Origin: Goodfellowiella coeruleoviolacea
Lineage (GTDB): Bacteria; Actinomycetota; Actinomycetes; Mycobacteriales; Pseudonocardiaceae
DNA: 64,000 nt
Direction of reading: 5' to 3'
NCBI RefSeq assembly: GCF_024171785.1
Contig: NZ_JAMTCK010000020.1
Span: 1-64,000, forward strand
Made by a program: the position numbers and the translations under genes
Shown here: positions 31,587-41,767 of the stretch, one piece after another
Layout of the letters: each line of letters opens with the position of its first letter
How positions within the stretch are numbered: position 1 is the stretch's first letter
Notes under the pieces: model-generated
What the model saw: only the letters and a program-made list of their open reading frames with translations
Database searches by the model: none
What the model was told of the DNA's origin: nothing

Positions 31587-34500
31587 CTACTTCTTGGTCG
31601 GCCAGGAGTCGTGCACGAGGTTGCCGACGCAGCTCGCCGTGGACACCGCCGCCGCTCCCCACCCGAACTTCTCGCCGAGGGTGGCCCAGGCCGCCGCGGT
31701 GGTCAGCGCCGGCATGCCGATGCAGCGCCACGCGGCCCGCCCCGGGTTGTTGCGGACGTACTTGATCGGGTCGGTGAAGCCGTGCTGCTTGACCTGCCGG
31801 CCGACCTTGCTGAGGCCGCCGCCGATGGTGCGGCCGGCGCTGGCCAGGCCGTCGCCCAGCCTGCTGAGGCCGGAACCGATCTTGCTCAGCCCGCCCGCCG
31901 CCGCGCCCCTGGCCCTGGCCAGCGCCTTGGTCACGCACCGGCCGTCCACGTTGTGCACGAGCACGTCGGCGTCGCCGGCCACCACGTGGAAGGTGTGCAG
32001 GGTGTCGACGGTGAGGTTGTAGACGGTCTGGGTCTGGCTCCACGTCCGGGTGGCCACCACGGTGGCCGGCCGGTTCTCGGCGGTCCGCACCCGCTGGCCG
32101 ACCCGCAGCTCGCCCGCGCTGACCCAGCGGGACTGGTCGACCGACCAGAACGGGTGCCCGCTGGTGGCGGTGATCGTCGCGGTGTCCGAAGTGGACTGCT
32201 CGTCGGTCACCCGCAGGGTGAGTTCGGTGAGGTCCTTGCGGCCCGTGCCGGTGATCACGTCGGTGACCGGTTCCGCCTCGGTGCGGCCGGTGGTCGGGTC
32301 GGTGGCCAGCACCTCGTCGCCCACGGCCACCCGCGCGATGGGTGTGCTGCCGCCGTCGGCCAACCGCACCGGGGTGTCGCCGGTGAAGCTGTTGCCGGCG
32401 GCGGCGCAGGTCACGTTGGTGATCGCCGCGTCGGCGGCCCGGATGCCGACCCGGGCGGCGTCCACGGCGTCGTCGGCGTGCCTGACCGCCTCCTTGACCC
32501 CGCTGCGCACGCCGCGCACCGCGCCGGCGCCCTCGGGGCCGACGAGCAGGCTGAGCGCGGTGACCGCGGCCCAGGCGCAGCCCTCGGCGTCGCCGTCGGT
32601 GATGCAGTCCTTGGCGTCGTTGTAGCCGGACAGCTCGGCGAGCGCGTGCACGAACCCCCTGCCGCTGGCCTTCCAGAAGCCGGCGTGGGTGAGGTCGGAC
32701 AGGTGGAAGTCGCCGAAGCCGCCACCGCCGTCGCCGTCGTAGCCGCGGCCGCCACCGCCGCTGGAGGTGGACTCGCTGGCCGCGCTGGCCGCGTCGGAGA
32801 CGTTGCTGACCACCGGGCCGACCCTGTCCACGGCCGCCTGGTAGATCTTCTCGGTGCCCTTCCTGGCGTCGGCGACCACGTTCTTGTTGGTGGCCACCGA
32901 CCGGGCCGGCAGCTTCGGGCTGGACGAGACCGGTGCCGGCATGTTCAGCACCGGCTTGGCCGCGGCCGCGGCCACCTTGCGGGGCACGGTCCTGGCCGCG
33001 GTGGCGGCGGCGGACCGGGCCACGTCACTGACCCGCTTGGCCCGCTCGTAGGCGGCGCGCCGGGCGGCGGCTGCCGAGGCGGCGGACTTGCCGCTGCCGT
33101 AGCAGGCGCCGCAACTGCGGCCACTGCCGTTGCGGGCGGCCGGACCGGGCGCGTAGGACGGGTAGGTGCCGTTGGCGCCCCGGGCCTTCTTCGGGCACTT
33201 CTTCACCTGGCAGGACTGGTAGTAGGCCTGCTGTTCGATGGCGTACGCGAGCGAACTCGGGCTGTTCCACTCCATCTCTTCGATCAGCGAGCAGAACACG
33301 TTCATCCAGCACGGCTGCACCGTGGTGCTGTCGCCGCCACCGTGCCTGAACATGCACGCGAGCGCGACGAACCAGATGTTGCACGCGTTCGCCTTGCGCG
33401 GCTTGTGGCCGTCCGGGTCCACGTTGTCCAGCGGGTCGGCCGAACCGTAGGTGTAGCGGTTGGCCTCGACCGAGTCGCCGGAGTCGTAGGACAGGGTGTC
33501 CCGCGAGGTGAAGGCACCGGTACCCGGGTCGTACCAGCGGGCGCCCATGTCCACCTGCCCGGTGGCGCCGTCGGTCCAGTCGCCCTGGAAGCCCAGCGAG
33601 CCGGTGTCACCGGTGCGCGCGGTCACCGTGCCGAACGGGTCGTAGGCGGTGGAACCGGCCAGTGCGGACAGTGTGGTGTCGGCCGGGTCGATGGCGCCGA
33701 CCACGTCCCCGTGGAAGTCCTGGATGGACAGTCGGGTGCCGCCGTTCTCGCCGACGGCCAGCAGTTCGTTGCCCGGGCCCCTGGCGTAGGTCTCGGTGCC
33801 GTCGGCGACCGGCTCGTCGTCCTGGCCGGCGTAGGTGAACGCCACGCCGTTGCGGGCGGCCACCCGGTCCAGGCCGTCGTAGGTGTAGTTCTGCCCGGCC
33901 GCGCTGACCATCCGGTCGAACGCGTCCGAGGTGAACTGCTCGGTCAGCCCGGAGGAGGTACGCGTGCGCAGGGTGCCGCGCGCGGTGTGGGTGTAGGTGT
34001 AGTCGCCGTCGGCGAGCACCCGGTTGCGCTCGTCGAAGCTGGCGGTCTTGGCGCCGGCCCTGGTGCGGTTGCCGGCGTCGTCCCACTCGTAGGCCGTGGT
34101 GGTCCCGCCGGTGGTGAGGCCGGTGAGCCGGCCGGCCTTGTCGTAGGAGTAGGTGAACTCGCCGGCGCCCGCGGTGCCGCTGGTGGTCTTGTGGGTCAGC
34201 GTGTCGTTGAGGTCGTAGCCCACGGTGGTGGCGGCCACGGTCTGCTTGGCCGCGTTGGTGAGCGTGTCCGAGGCGAGCCGGCCGAAGTCGTCGTAGCCGA
34301 GGGTGCGCAGCCGGCCCGAGCCGTAGTCGATGGTCCTGACCTTGCCGGCCGGGTCGTAGCCGAACTTCTGGGTGGCACCGGTCAGGCCGTCCACCACAGT
34401 GGACAGTCGCCCCTTGGTGTAGCCGTAGCTGGCGCTGCCCGCGGCGTCGGTGCGGCTGGTGGGCGCGCCGTCGCCGTCGTAGCCGAACTGGGCGGTGCCG

Positions 34501-37500
34501 CTCGGGCCGGTGGTGCCGATCAGGTTGCCCCGGTCGTCGTAGCTGTAGGTGTTGGTGTCGGTGGCGCCGTTGGCGGAGGTGAGCTGGCCGACCAGGTCGT
34601 AGCCGAGGGTGCGGGTGGCGGTGTCGGCCTCGGCGCCGCTGCCGGTTTCGCTGGTCAGCCGGTTGGCCGCGTCGTAGCTGGCCTTGCGGACCACCCCACC
34701 GGGCGCGGTCAGCGCGACCTGGTTGCCGTTCTGGTCGTAGCTGGCCGTCCAGGTGCGGTCGGCCGCGGCCGGGTGCTCGGTGGTGGCCGGCTCGATCACC
34801 GACTCGGCCAGGCCGAGCGGGTTGTAGGTGGTGATGGTGGTGTTGCCGCGGCCGTCGGTGTAGCGGGTGCGGTGGCCGGCGGCGTCGTAGCCGAACGTGG
34901 TGGTGACGGTCCTGGTGTCGGTCACCGTCTCGACCTGCTTCACCAGCTGGTTGGCCGCGTCGTAGGTGTAGCTGGTGGTGGCCTTGACCGGGTCGGTGAC
35001 CAGGATCAGGTTGCCGGCCGGGTCGTAGTCGTAGCGGGTGCTGCGCAGGGTGGTGCCGTCCGCCTTGAGGTCGGCCTCGGCCACGGTGTCGCCGAACGGG
35101 TTGTAGGCGGTCTGCTCGGTGCGGCCCGCGCCGTCGGTGGCCCGGACCCGCCGGCCGGCGAAGTCGTAGCCGTACTCGGTGGCCACGCCGTTGCCGTCCA
35201 CGCTCCTGATCAGCTCGCCGAGGGCGTCGTAGGTGTTGCTGACGCTGGCGCCGGCCGGTGAGAGCGAGCTGGTGAGGTTGCCGGCGTCGTCGTAGCCGAG
35301 CGTGGTGGTGTAGACCGCGCCCGTGGGCTTGCGCTCGATCTCGGTGCTGGTCACCTGCCGGTCGAGGTCGTCGTAGGTGGCCTCGGTGCGCGCGCCGTTG
35401 GCGTCCGTTGTGGACAGTTGCTGGCCGGTGCGGGTGTAGGTGTAGCTGGTGACCGCCCGCTCGGCGTCGGTGCTGGCCGGCTGGTCCACCGCGGTCAGCC
35501 GGTTGAGCTGGTCGTAGCTGGAGCGGGTGGTGTTGCCGCGCGCGTCGGTGACCTGGATGACGTTGCCGTTGTCGTCGTAGTCGTAGCGCACGGTCGAGGT
35601 GAGCGCCTGCATGCCGGCCGGCGGGGTGTAGCTGGGCGCGGTGCTGCTGACCTGTCGGCCCAGCCGGTCGTAGCTGGCGGTGCTGACGTTGCCGGTCTCG
35701 TCGCGCACGTCGGTCTGCTCGCCGAACGCGTTGTAGCCGGTGGTCAGGGTGGGGGTGGTGGTGCTGGCCGCGCCGCCACCGGTCTCCACGGCCACGGGCG
35801 CGCCGATCACGCTGGTCCGCCGGCCCAGTTCGTCGCTGACGATCCTGGTGGTGAACGCGGCCCTGTCCGCGCCCGTGTCGTTGCCCCTGGGGTCGGTCAC
35901 CCAGGTGCGCACCCCGCGCTGGTCGTAGCCGTAGGTGGTGATCCGGGCGGTGCTGCCGTCGGTGACCGTCTCCTTGCTGACGTTGCCGATGTTGTCGTAC
36001 TCGTAGGTCACCTGCTCCGGCGTGGTGGACACCGCCCACGGCACGTTGGACGCGTTGCCCGAGCGGGACACGCTGAGCACGTTGCCGTTGCCGTCGTAGG
36101 TGAAGCTGGTGGTGCGGGCCAACCCGCCCGGGTCGGCCACGGTGGACTGCACCCGGCCGACGCGGTCGATGGTGTTCTCCACCACGGTCCTGCCGTTGTC
36201 GGCGACCTGCCGGGTGAGGTTGCCGTCCGCGTCGTAGGTGTCGTCCTCCAACACGAAGTCGCGGGTGCTGCCGTCCGGGTTGTGGAAGTTCTTCAACACC
36301 ACGCGGTGCACCAGGCCGTCGCCGTAGTACTCGTACTCGACGCGCCGACCCATCGCGTCGGTCTCACTGGCCAGCCGGCCGGCGAAGTCGTAGGAGTAGG
36401 CGGCCAGCACCAGGTGGTCGCCGGTGCTGGGCGCGGGCGTGCCGGCCGGGTCGCTGTGCCAGTCGCGCAGCCGCACCTCGGACACGTCGTTGCGGGCGGT
36501 GTAGGCGTAGTCGAACCGGTTGCCGTTCGGGTCGGTCTCCGAGGTGACGTTGCCGAACGCGTCGTAGTTGTAGTTGGTCTCGCCGCCCTCCGGGTTGGTG
36601 ACCCGGATCATCCGGTTGTGCTCGTCGTAGTCGCTGGTGGTCACCCGGGCCGCGGCGTCACCCAGCGCGTCGCTGACCTCCACCCGGGTGGCGTTGCCGT
36701 CCACGTCGTAGGTGTTGGTGGTGACCCGCTGGTGCCACTGGCCGGTCACCGCGTTCCTGGTGGCCGGCTCGGTCTGGGTGCGCAGCCGGGACATGGTGTC
36801 GTAGGCGTAGGTGGTGACCACGCCGTCCGGGAAGGTGTCCGAGATCTGCTTCTCGCTGATCCTGCGGCCGATCGCGTCGTAGCCGTACTCGGTGATCTGC
36901 CCGCTGGGCGAGGTGATCCGGGCCAGGTCGCCGTTGTTGTAGTAGGCGTAGCTGGTCACCTTGCCGCGCGCGTCCCTGGTGCTGGCCAGCAGGCCCGCCG
37001 GCGGGTTGCCGCCGTTGACCGCGGCCTCACCGCCGGTGGTGTAGGCGTGCGTGACCGTGCTGCCGTCCGGGTTGGTCTGCGTGGCCAGCTGCCCGGTGGC
37101 GTGGTAGCCGTAGCTGGTCCGGTAGGTGTTGTCGGTGGCGCTGGCCGAGCGCGCGTCCCGCGTCTCGGTGGGCAGGTTGTTGCGCGGGTCGTAGGGGTTG
37201 GTCACCGTGGCCGGGTAGCTGGTGTAGCTGGTGTGGCACTCGCTGGACGTGCGGCAGGTGCGCTGCGAGGTCACGTTGCCGCGCGCGTCGTAGGTCAGCG
37301 TGGTGGTGTCGCCGTTCTCGTCGGTGATCGTGGTCAGGTTGCCGTTGTCGTCGTAGCCGAACGTGCGGATGGCGGTGCCCTCGGCGCCGTAGCGGACGAA
37401 CACCGGCCCACCCGAGCTGTCCGGGATGGTGGTGCAGAACGCGGGGTCGTTGGGGTCGGGCTGGGTGCAGCTCTGCACCGGTGGTTGTTCCGGCGTGGTC

Positions 37501-40500
37501 GTGGGCTCGCCCGGCCGGTCCTCGGGGCGGGTCTCGATGCCCAGCGGCCGGCCCTCGCGCAGGAGCCAGCCGCCGATCGCGTCGTACTCGTACAGGCTCG
37601 GGCGGTTGGCCGGGTCCAGCACCTCCACGCTGCGCCGCAGGTCGCTGTCACCGCCGTACACGGTGGGCGCGCCGATCTTCCAGGTGCCGCCGTTGTCGTC
37701 GGTGTACTCCTTGACCCGGTCGGTGGCCACGTCGTAGGTGGCGGTCACGGCGGTCTTGCCACTGGGCAGGGTCACCTTGCCGAGCTGGTCGGCCTGGCCG
37801 GTACCGGCCTGGTAGTGGCTGGCCACCGAGGCCGCGCCCAGCGGGTGGGCGTAGACGGCGACCTCGTCGATGGCGCCGGCGAACGAGCGCTGCGCGGTAC
37901 TGCCCCACGCCGGCCAGGACGCCGGGCTGCTGGCGTAGGCCGCGCCGATCTGGTTGAACGTCAACAGGGTCTGGTCGACGGTCTTGCCGGTCAGCTCACC
38001 GGTCTTGACGCCGTCCAGGTACAGGGTCTGGGTGGTGCCCACGGCGGACAGCACCGCGTGGTGCCACTTGCCGTCGTTGACGGTCCTGGTGGAGGTGATC
38101 GGGTTGACGCCGCCGGTGGCGAACTGGCCGCGCAGCTTGCCGTCGGTGCCCACGTACAGCACGGGCACGCCGGTGGTGGACGCCGAGCCCAGCGCCTTGT
38201 CCTGGTAGCCGAGCAGCGGGCCGCCGGTGCCGGTGATCGAGGAGCGGAACCACAGCTCGACCGCGGCGTCGGTGCTCTTCTTCACCGTCCCCTTGGGAAT
38301 GTCCACCTTGGACGTTTTGCCGTCGAAGGTGGCGGCGGTGTTGGTGGTGCCGGCCAGCGGACCGGCCGTGCCCAGGCTGACCCCGGAGTAGCTGCCGGCG
38401 TCCTTGCCCAGGTTGACCGCGACCTCGCTGGCCGCGGCCGTGCCGTCGGGCTCACCCAGCCGCCAGTAGGACTCCGGCCGGGAGTCCAGCACGGCGCTGC
38501 GGTAGTGCGAGCCCGCGCTGTAGTCGTAGCTGGTGCACGCGGTGGCGCCCGGCCCGCACACCTTGGTGAGCAGGTCACCGGTGTAGCTGTAGGTCCAGGT
38601 CAGCGCGACACCCTCGACCTTGTCCGTGCTCACGCTGCTGACGTGGTTGCCGGACCAGGTGAAGGTCAGCGACCGGCCGGCGGTGTTGGTCTGGCTGTTG
38701 GACACCTGCGCCTTGGCCAGCCGGCCGTCCGCGCTGCCGTAGCTGAGCACCACCGACCGGGACGCGCTGTCGGTGATCCTGGTGAGCCGGCCGTTGAGGG
38801 AGAACTGGAACGTGGTGCCGGAGGCGTCCAGCAGCTTCCACGAGCTGGCGTCCGCGGTCAGCGACGCGGTGCGGCCCCGCGGCGCGGCGTAGCCGCCGTC
38901 CGGGTTGCGGCCGAACCGCACGGCCTGACCGTCCGGATAGGTCACCACCACGTTGCCGGAGCCGTCGTTGTCCGGCACCAGCTTCATGTCGTAGCGGCTG
39001 GTCCAGCCGGCGCCGAACAGCCCGTCGCGCCTCGGGTCCAGGCTGTTGTAGGTGCGCACCAGGTTGAGTTCCGGGCCGACCGTGGTCACCGACGCGTCCA
39101 GCGCCGACGTGGTGACGTTGCCGACCTGCGGGTCGAACTCCTGGTCCTGGGCGGCGTACGGGGAGCCGGCCAGGTGCGCGGTGATCTCCGGCTGCGGCAC
39201 GCTGGTCAGCACCGTGGAGTACGGCGAGATCACCTCGTTGGTGGCGTCCTTGACGTAGGCACGCCACTGGTAGGTCTTGCTCCACACCAGGGTGCCGGCC
39301 GGCACCGTCCACGCGGGCTTGGCCTGGTAGCCGGAGTTGACGCAGTTCACCGGCTTGTTCGCGGCGTCGGTCTGGCAGACCTCGAACTTGAACTGCATGC
39401 TGACGCTGGGCGGCGCGTCGATGTCCAGCGCCCGCGCCCACAGCTGCGGCGTCAGCGTCGGCGCCTGGTACCCGTTGGGCGGGAACAGTTCCTGCACCAC
39501 CGGCGGGATGTCGAAGACCTGCAACACGATCCGGCCGGGCGGCACCTGGTGGTCGGTGAACACCGGTCCGCCGGTCTTGACCATGGTGAAGTCGAGGAAG
39601 TACTTGCCCGGCGGCATGGCCTTGATGGTGGCGTCCAGCGTCACCCGGCCGCCGCGCGCGACCGTGCTGGTGAGGTTGGCGGCGCGCTGCTGCGACACGG
39701 ACGCGCCCGTGTCCGCCTTGTAGACCCGGTAGGCCAGGTAGTAGTCGCCCGGCTGCCACTCGGCGGCGCTCTTGTTGGTGACGGTGACCTTGACCTTGCC
39801 GTCCTGGTTCTGCAACACCACCGGGTTGGGCACCGGGTTGGGGATGGAGTAGCTGGCGTTGTACGGGCTGTGCGTGACGTACAGGCGCGGCGGGTTGGCG
39901 GTTTCCGTGCCGGTGAACCACTTCCCGGCCGAGGCGTCGGTGGACGCGCGCAGCGAGATGCCGTTGTTGGCCTGCTCGCCGTTGACCCACCGCTGCACCA
40001 GGTCCCGGCCGCCGCCGCCCAGGTCGATCAGCTCGCCCGCGGTCGGGCAGGCCGAGGACGGTTTGCCGAACGCGATGTAGCCGTGGTTGAACGACTTGCT
40101 GCCCAGCTCACCGCCCACCGACGGGCCCGGGTAGGAGTAGCCGGTGCCGGCCGACCACGACTCGGTCACCGGGTGCACGGTGACCTGGCGCGGCGTGCAC
40201 GAGTTGGAGTTGTAGTTCACCGCCCACAACTGCGCGCCGAAGATGGTGTGGTACTTGAGCTTGTTCACCAGGCCGGTGAACTTGACGTAGGCGGCGTGGC
40301 CGGCGCCCACCCGCAGGGTCTGCCGGCCCACCACCGAGGAGCCGCCCTGCACCGTGTACATGCTGGAGTCGGCCGCCTCGCCCGCCACCGGCACCCGCAC
40401 GGTCGGGTCCACCAGCACCGGGTAGACCCGGGCCGGGTCGCGCAGCCACGCCGCGTCCACGTCCACCCGCAGCGCCTGCTGCCCACCGGAGGTCACCAGC

Positions 40501-41504
40501 TGGTAGCTGACGCCGGTGGAGGCGGCCGGGCCGGCGTCGCCGGTGCGCGAGTCCACCATCTCGCCCGGCGGGAGCACCGCGCGCGGTGTGCCGGCCGCGT
40601 CGGTCAGCACCACCTGGCCGTCCACCAGGCTGGCGGTGAGTCCGGTGAGCCGCAACGGGAACACGAACGAGGTGGGCGCGTCCGGCGCGGTCAGCACCAG
40701 GGTTTCCTTGACCCCGCCCGGCTGTGCCTCCAGCTTGAGGTCCACATGCGACAGCACGCCCGGGTAGGTGATGGCACTGCCCTCGGTGGTGGCGGTGGTG
40801 GCGGCCGTCTCGGCCAGCCCGAAGGACAGCGCGTGCGCATCGTCCACGCGCACCGTGGCCAGGCTGTCGGTGGTGGCCGTCGGTGCGAAGTGCAGGCCGA
40901 CCGCGTCGGCGGTGTTGCGCCAGCCGCCGCCCTGTTCGGCCGGCCGCAGCGTGGTGTCGATCGGCTGCCAGGCGCCGTTGGCGTCCTGGTAGTTCACCGG
41001 CGTGGTGGAGAACACCGTGGTCTGCGTGCCGTCGGTGTTGTCGTAGACGCGCTCGAACGCGCCGCGCTGGGCCGCCACCTCGGTGCTGGTGGCCTCGTCG
41101 AAGCCGCGCACCTCACTGGCCGGCGGGTCCACAACGGACGCGGCGTTGTCCGCGTTCTGCTCCCACCTGATCGCGGGGTAGCGGCTGCGCACGCTGGCCG
41201 GCAGCGTGCGGTTGCCGGGTTTGCCCTGCGTGGCCTGGTCGCCGCCGCCGCTGGCCGCGCCCCACTGCTGCTGCGGGGTGGCGCCGAGCACGGTCTGCCG
41301 CTGGGCCTGGGCGGCGCGCTCGCGGGCGTACTCGTCGGCCAGCCCACCGGTTCCGTCACCGCCGCTGGTCACCAGCATGGTGATGGCGGTGCCGACCGCG
41401 ACCACCTTGACGGCACCTGAGGTCCACAGCAGACCCAGCAGGCCCGCGGCGCGTCGTTTCCCCCGGCCGGCCCGAGGGCGTCGATCAAAGCCAGCGCGTG
41501 ACAT
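31587..41504 (-). CDS. Giant RHS-repeat toxin with LamG domain, HINT autoprotease and unknown C-terminal tip
   Basis: A 3305-residue exported polymorphic toxin. It has an N-terminal membrane signal (SGAVKVVAVGTAITMLV), a wall-associated N-terminal module shared with the lectin protein (GAWQPIDTTL), a DUF6531 start (TYNSLDPRRDGLFGAGWTSR) near residue 825, and a LamG domain at about 1055-1235. Many YD repeats follow, then the RHS core end (GARWYDPGTGAFTSRDTLSY) near 2660. Residues 3033-3185 are a pretoxin HINT domain, starting at Cys (CAAAGNSFTGDTPVRLADGG), with SGHPFWSV and ending DVLVHN; the next residue is Val, so cleavage rather than splicing is expected. The freed 120-residue tip (31587-31949) is Gly/Ala-rich with Cys at tip positions 5, 76 and 107 and a hydrophobic stretch (PALTTAAAWATLG). 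It matches no family I know. The ATG at 41504 is preferred over a GTG at 41594. Confidence 0.88.
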   Translation of the reverse strand: MSRAGFDRRPRAGRGKRRAAGLLGLLWTSGAVKVVAVGTAITMLVTSGGDGTGGLADEYARERAAQAQRQTVLGATPQQQWGAASGGGDQATQGKPGNRTLPASVRSRYPAIRWEQNADNAASVVDPPASEVRGFDEATSTEVAAQRGAFERVYDNTDGTQTTVFSTTPVNYQDANGAWQPIDTTLRPAEQGGGWRNTADAVGLHFAPTATTDSLATVRVDDAHALSFGLAETAATTATTEGSAITYPGVLSHVDLKLEAQPGGVKETLVLTAPDAPTSFVFPLRLTGLTASLVDGQVVLTDAAGTPRAVLPPGEMVDSRTGDAGPAASTGVSYQLVTSGGQQALRVDVDAAWLRDPARVYPVLVDPTVRVPVAGEAADSSMYTVQGGSSVVGRQTLRVGAGHAAYVKFTGLVNKLKYHTIFGAQLWAVNYNSNSCTPRQVTVHPVTESWSAGTGYSYPGPSVGGELGSKSFNHGYIAFGKPSSACPTAGELIDLGGGGRDLVQRWVNGEQANNGISLRASTDASAGKWFTGTETANPPRLYVTHSPYNASYSIPNPVPNPVVLQNQDGKVKVTVTNKSAAEWQPGDYYLAYRVYKADTGASVSQQRAANLTSTVARGGRVTLDATIKAMPPGKYFLDFTMVKTGGPVFTDHQVPPGRIVLQVFDIPPVVQELFPPNGYQAPTLTPQLWARALDIDAPPSVSMQFKFEVCQTDAANKPVNCVNSGYQAKPAWTVPAGTLVWSKTYQWRAYVKDATNEVISPYSTVLTSVPQPEITAHLAGSPYAAQDQEFDPQVGNVTTSALDASVTTVGPELNLVRTYNSLDPRRDGLFGAGWTSRYDMKLVPDNDGSGNVVVTYPDGQAVRFGRNPDGGYAAPRGRTASLTADASSWKLLDASGTTFQFSLNGRLTRITDSASRSVVLSYGSADGRLAKAQVSNSQTNTAGRSLTFTWSGNHVSSVSTDKVEGVALTWTYSYTGDLLTKVCGPGATACTSYDYSAGSHYRSAVLDSRPESYWRLGEPDGTAAASEVAVNLGKDAGSYSGVSLGTAGPLAGTTNTAATFDGKTSKVDIPKGTVKKSTDAAVELWFRSSITGTGGPLLGYQDKALGSASTTGVPVLYVGTDGKLRGQFATGGVNPITSTRTVNDGKWHHAVLSAVGTTQTLYLDGVKTGELTGKTVDQTLLTFNQIGAAYASSPASWPAWGSTAQRSFAGAIDEVAVYAHPLGAASVASHYQAGTGQADQLGKVTLPSGKTAVTATYDVATDRVKEYTDDNGGTWKIGAPTVYGGDSDLRRSVEVLDPANRPSLYEYDAIGGWLLREGRPLGIETRPEDRPGEPTTTPEQPPVQSCTQPDPNDPAFCTTIPDSSGGPVFVRYGAEGTAIRTFGYDDNGNLTTITDENGDTTTLTYDARGNVTSQRTCRTSSECHTSYTSYPATVTNPYDPRNNLPTETRDARSASATDNTYRTSYGYHATGQLATQTNPDGSTVTHAYTTGGEAAVNGGNPPAGLLASTRDARGKVTSYAYYNNGDLARITSPSGQITEYGYDAIGRRISEKQISDTFPDGVVTTYAYDTMSRLRTQTEPATRNAVTGQWHQRVTTNTYDVDGNATRVEVSDALGDAAARVTTSDYDEHNRMIRVTNPEGGETNYNYDAFGNVTSETDPNGNRFDYAYTARNDVSEVRLRDWHSDPAGTPAPSTGDHLVLAAYSYDFAGRLASETDAMGRRVEYEYYGDGLVHRVVLKNFHNPDGSTRDFVLEDDTYDADGNLTRQVADNGRTVVENTIDRVGRVQSTVADPGGLARTTSFTYDGNGNVLSVSRSGNASNVPWAVSTTPEQVTYEYDNIGNVSKETVTDGSTARITTYGYDQRGVRTWVTDPRGNDTGADRAAFTTRIVSDELGRRTSVIGAPVAVETGGGAASTTTPTLTTGYNAFGEQTDVRDETGNVSTASYDRLGRQVSSTAPSYTPPAGMQALTSTVRYDYDDNGNVIQVTDARGNTTRSSYDQLNRLTAVDQPASTDAERAVTSYTYTRTGQQLSTTDANGARTEATYDDLDRQVTSTEIERKPTGAVYTTTLGYDDAGNLTSSLSPAGASVSNTYDALGELIRSVDGNGVATEYGYDFAGRRVRATDGAGRTEQTAYNPFGDTVAEADLKADGTTLRSTRYDYDPAGNLILVTDPVKATTSYTYDAANQLVKQVETVTDTRTVTTTFGYDAAGHRTRYTDGRGNTTITTYNPLGLAESVIEPATTEHPAAADRTWTASYDQNGNQVALTAPGGVVRKASYDAANRLTSETGSGAEADTATRTLGYDLVGQLTSANGATDTNTYSYDDRGNLIGTTGPSGTAQFGYDGDGAPTSRTDAAGSASYGYTKGRLSTVVDGLTGATQKFGYDPAGKVRTIDYGSGRLRTLGYDDFGRLASDTLTNAAKQTVAATTVGYDLNDTLTHKTTSGTAGAGEFTYSYDKAGRLTGLTTGGTTTAYEWDDAGNRTRAGAKTASFDERNRVLADGDYTYTHTARGTLRTRTSSGLTEQFTSDAFDRMVSAAGQNYTYDGLDRVAARNGVAFTYAGQDDEPVADGTETYARGPGNELLAVGENGGTRLSIQDFHGDVVGAIDPADTTLSALAGSTAYDPFGTVTARTGDTGSLGFQGDWTDGATGQVDMGARWYDPGTGAFTSRDTLSYDSGDSVEANRYTYGSADPLDNVDPDGHKPRKANACNIWFVALACMFRHGGGDSTTVQPCWMNVFCSLIEEMEWNSPSSLAYAIEQQAYYQSCQVKKCPKKARGANGTYPSYAPGPAARNGSGRSCGACYGSGKSAASAAAARRAAYERAKRVSDVARSAAATAARTVPRKVAAAAAKPVLNMPAPVSSSPKLPARSVATNKNVVADARKGTEKIYQAAVDRVGPVVSNVSDAASAASESTSSGGGGRGYDGDGGGGFGDFHLSDLTHAGFWKASGRGFVHALAELSGYNDAKDCITDGDAEGCAWAAVTALSLLVGPEGAGAVRGVRSGVKEAVRHADDAVDAARVGIRAADAAITNVTCAAAGNSFTGDTPVRLADGGSTPIARVAVGDEVLATDPTTGRTEAEPVTDVITGTGRKDLTELTLRVTDEQSTSDTATITATSGHPFWSVDQSRWVSAGELRVGQRVRTAENRPATVVATRTWSQTQTVYNLTVDTLHTFHVVAGDADVLVHNVDGRCVTKALARARGAAAGGLSKIGSGLSRLGDGLASAGRTIGGGLSKVGRQVKQHGFTDPIKYVRNNPGRAAWRCIGMPALTTAAAWATLGEKFGWGAAAVSTASCVGNLVHDSWPTKK

Positions 41505-41767
41505 ACCCGTCGGCACCCCTTGCCGTAGCGCACCTAGTTGAGCGCGCAAGAAGCTACGTCGGCGATCTTGCAGCCGACTTCCAGCCGTCTTCACAACCGC
41601 TTCACACCACCGGCCCGGCAGCCGCGCCGGACGCGTCAGCGCAGGTCAACGCGTTACCGAGGAGTGGAGTTATGAGCTACCCCACAGCGGCACCAGGTCA
41701 GCAGGGGCGTAGGTACCTTGTACATCTGTACTGGTACACGCGTACATGAAGGGGGAGCGCGGGCCGC
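41505..41767. promoter_or_regulatory. Divergent region with TetR/QacR-type operator before the SMR gene
   Basis: 263 bases between the RHS start and the SMR gene, no coding sequence seen. At 41719-41746 four pentamers form a symmetric array: TGTAC-ATC-TGTAC-TG-GTACA-CGC-GTACA, two inverted pairs in 28 bases. It ends 21 bases before the SMR ATG and overlaps a possible -35 (TTGTAC, 41718-41723). The layout suits a cooperative pair of TetR-type dimers, but no TetR gene is adjacent. Confidence 0.65.

Noticed and set aside
31950-32408. HINT domain as a true intein
   Set aside because: The residue after the terminal HN is Val, not Cys, Ser or Thr, and the domain sits just before a toxin tip. Cleavage rather than splicing is expected.
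35418-41420. A 2000-codon open frame antisense to the giant RHS gene
   Set aside because: Same artefact: Val/Gly/Arg/His-rich translation, no domain, no ribosome site, fully inside the RHS gene.
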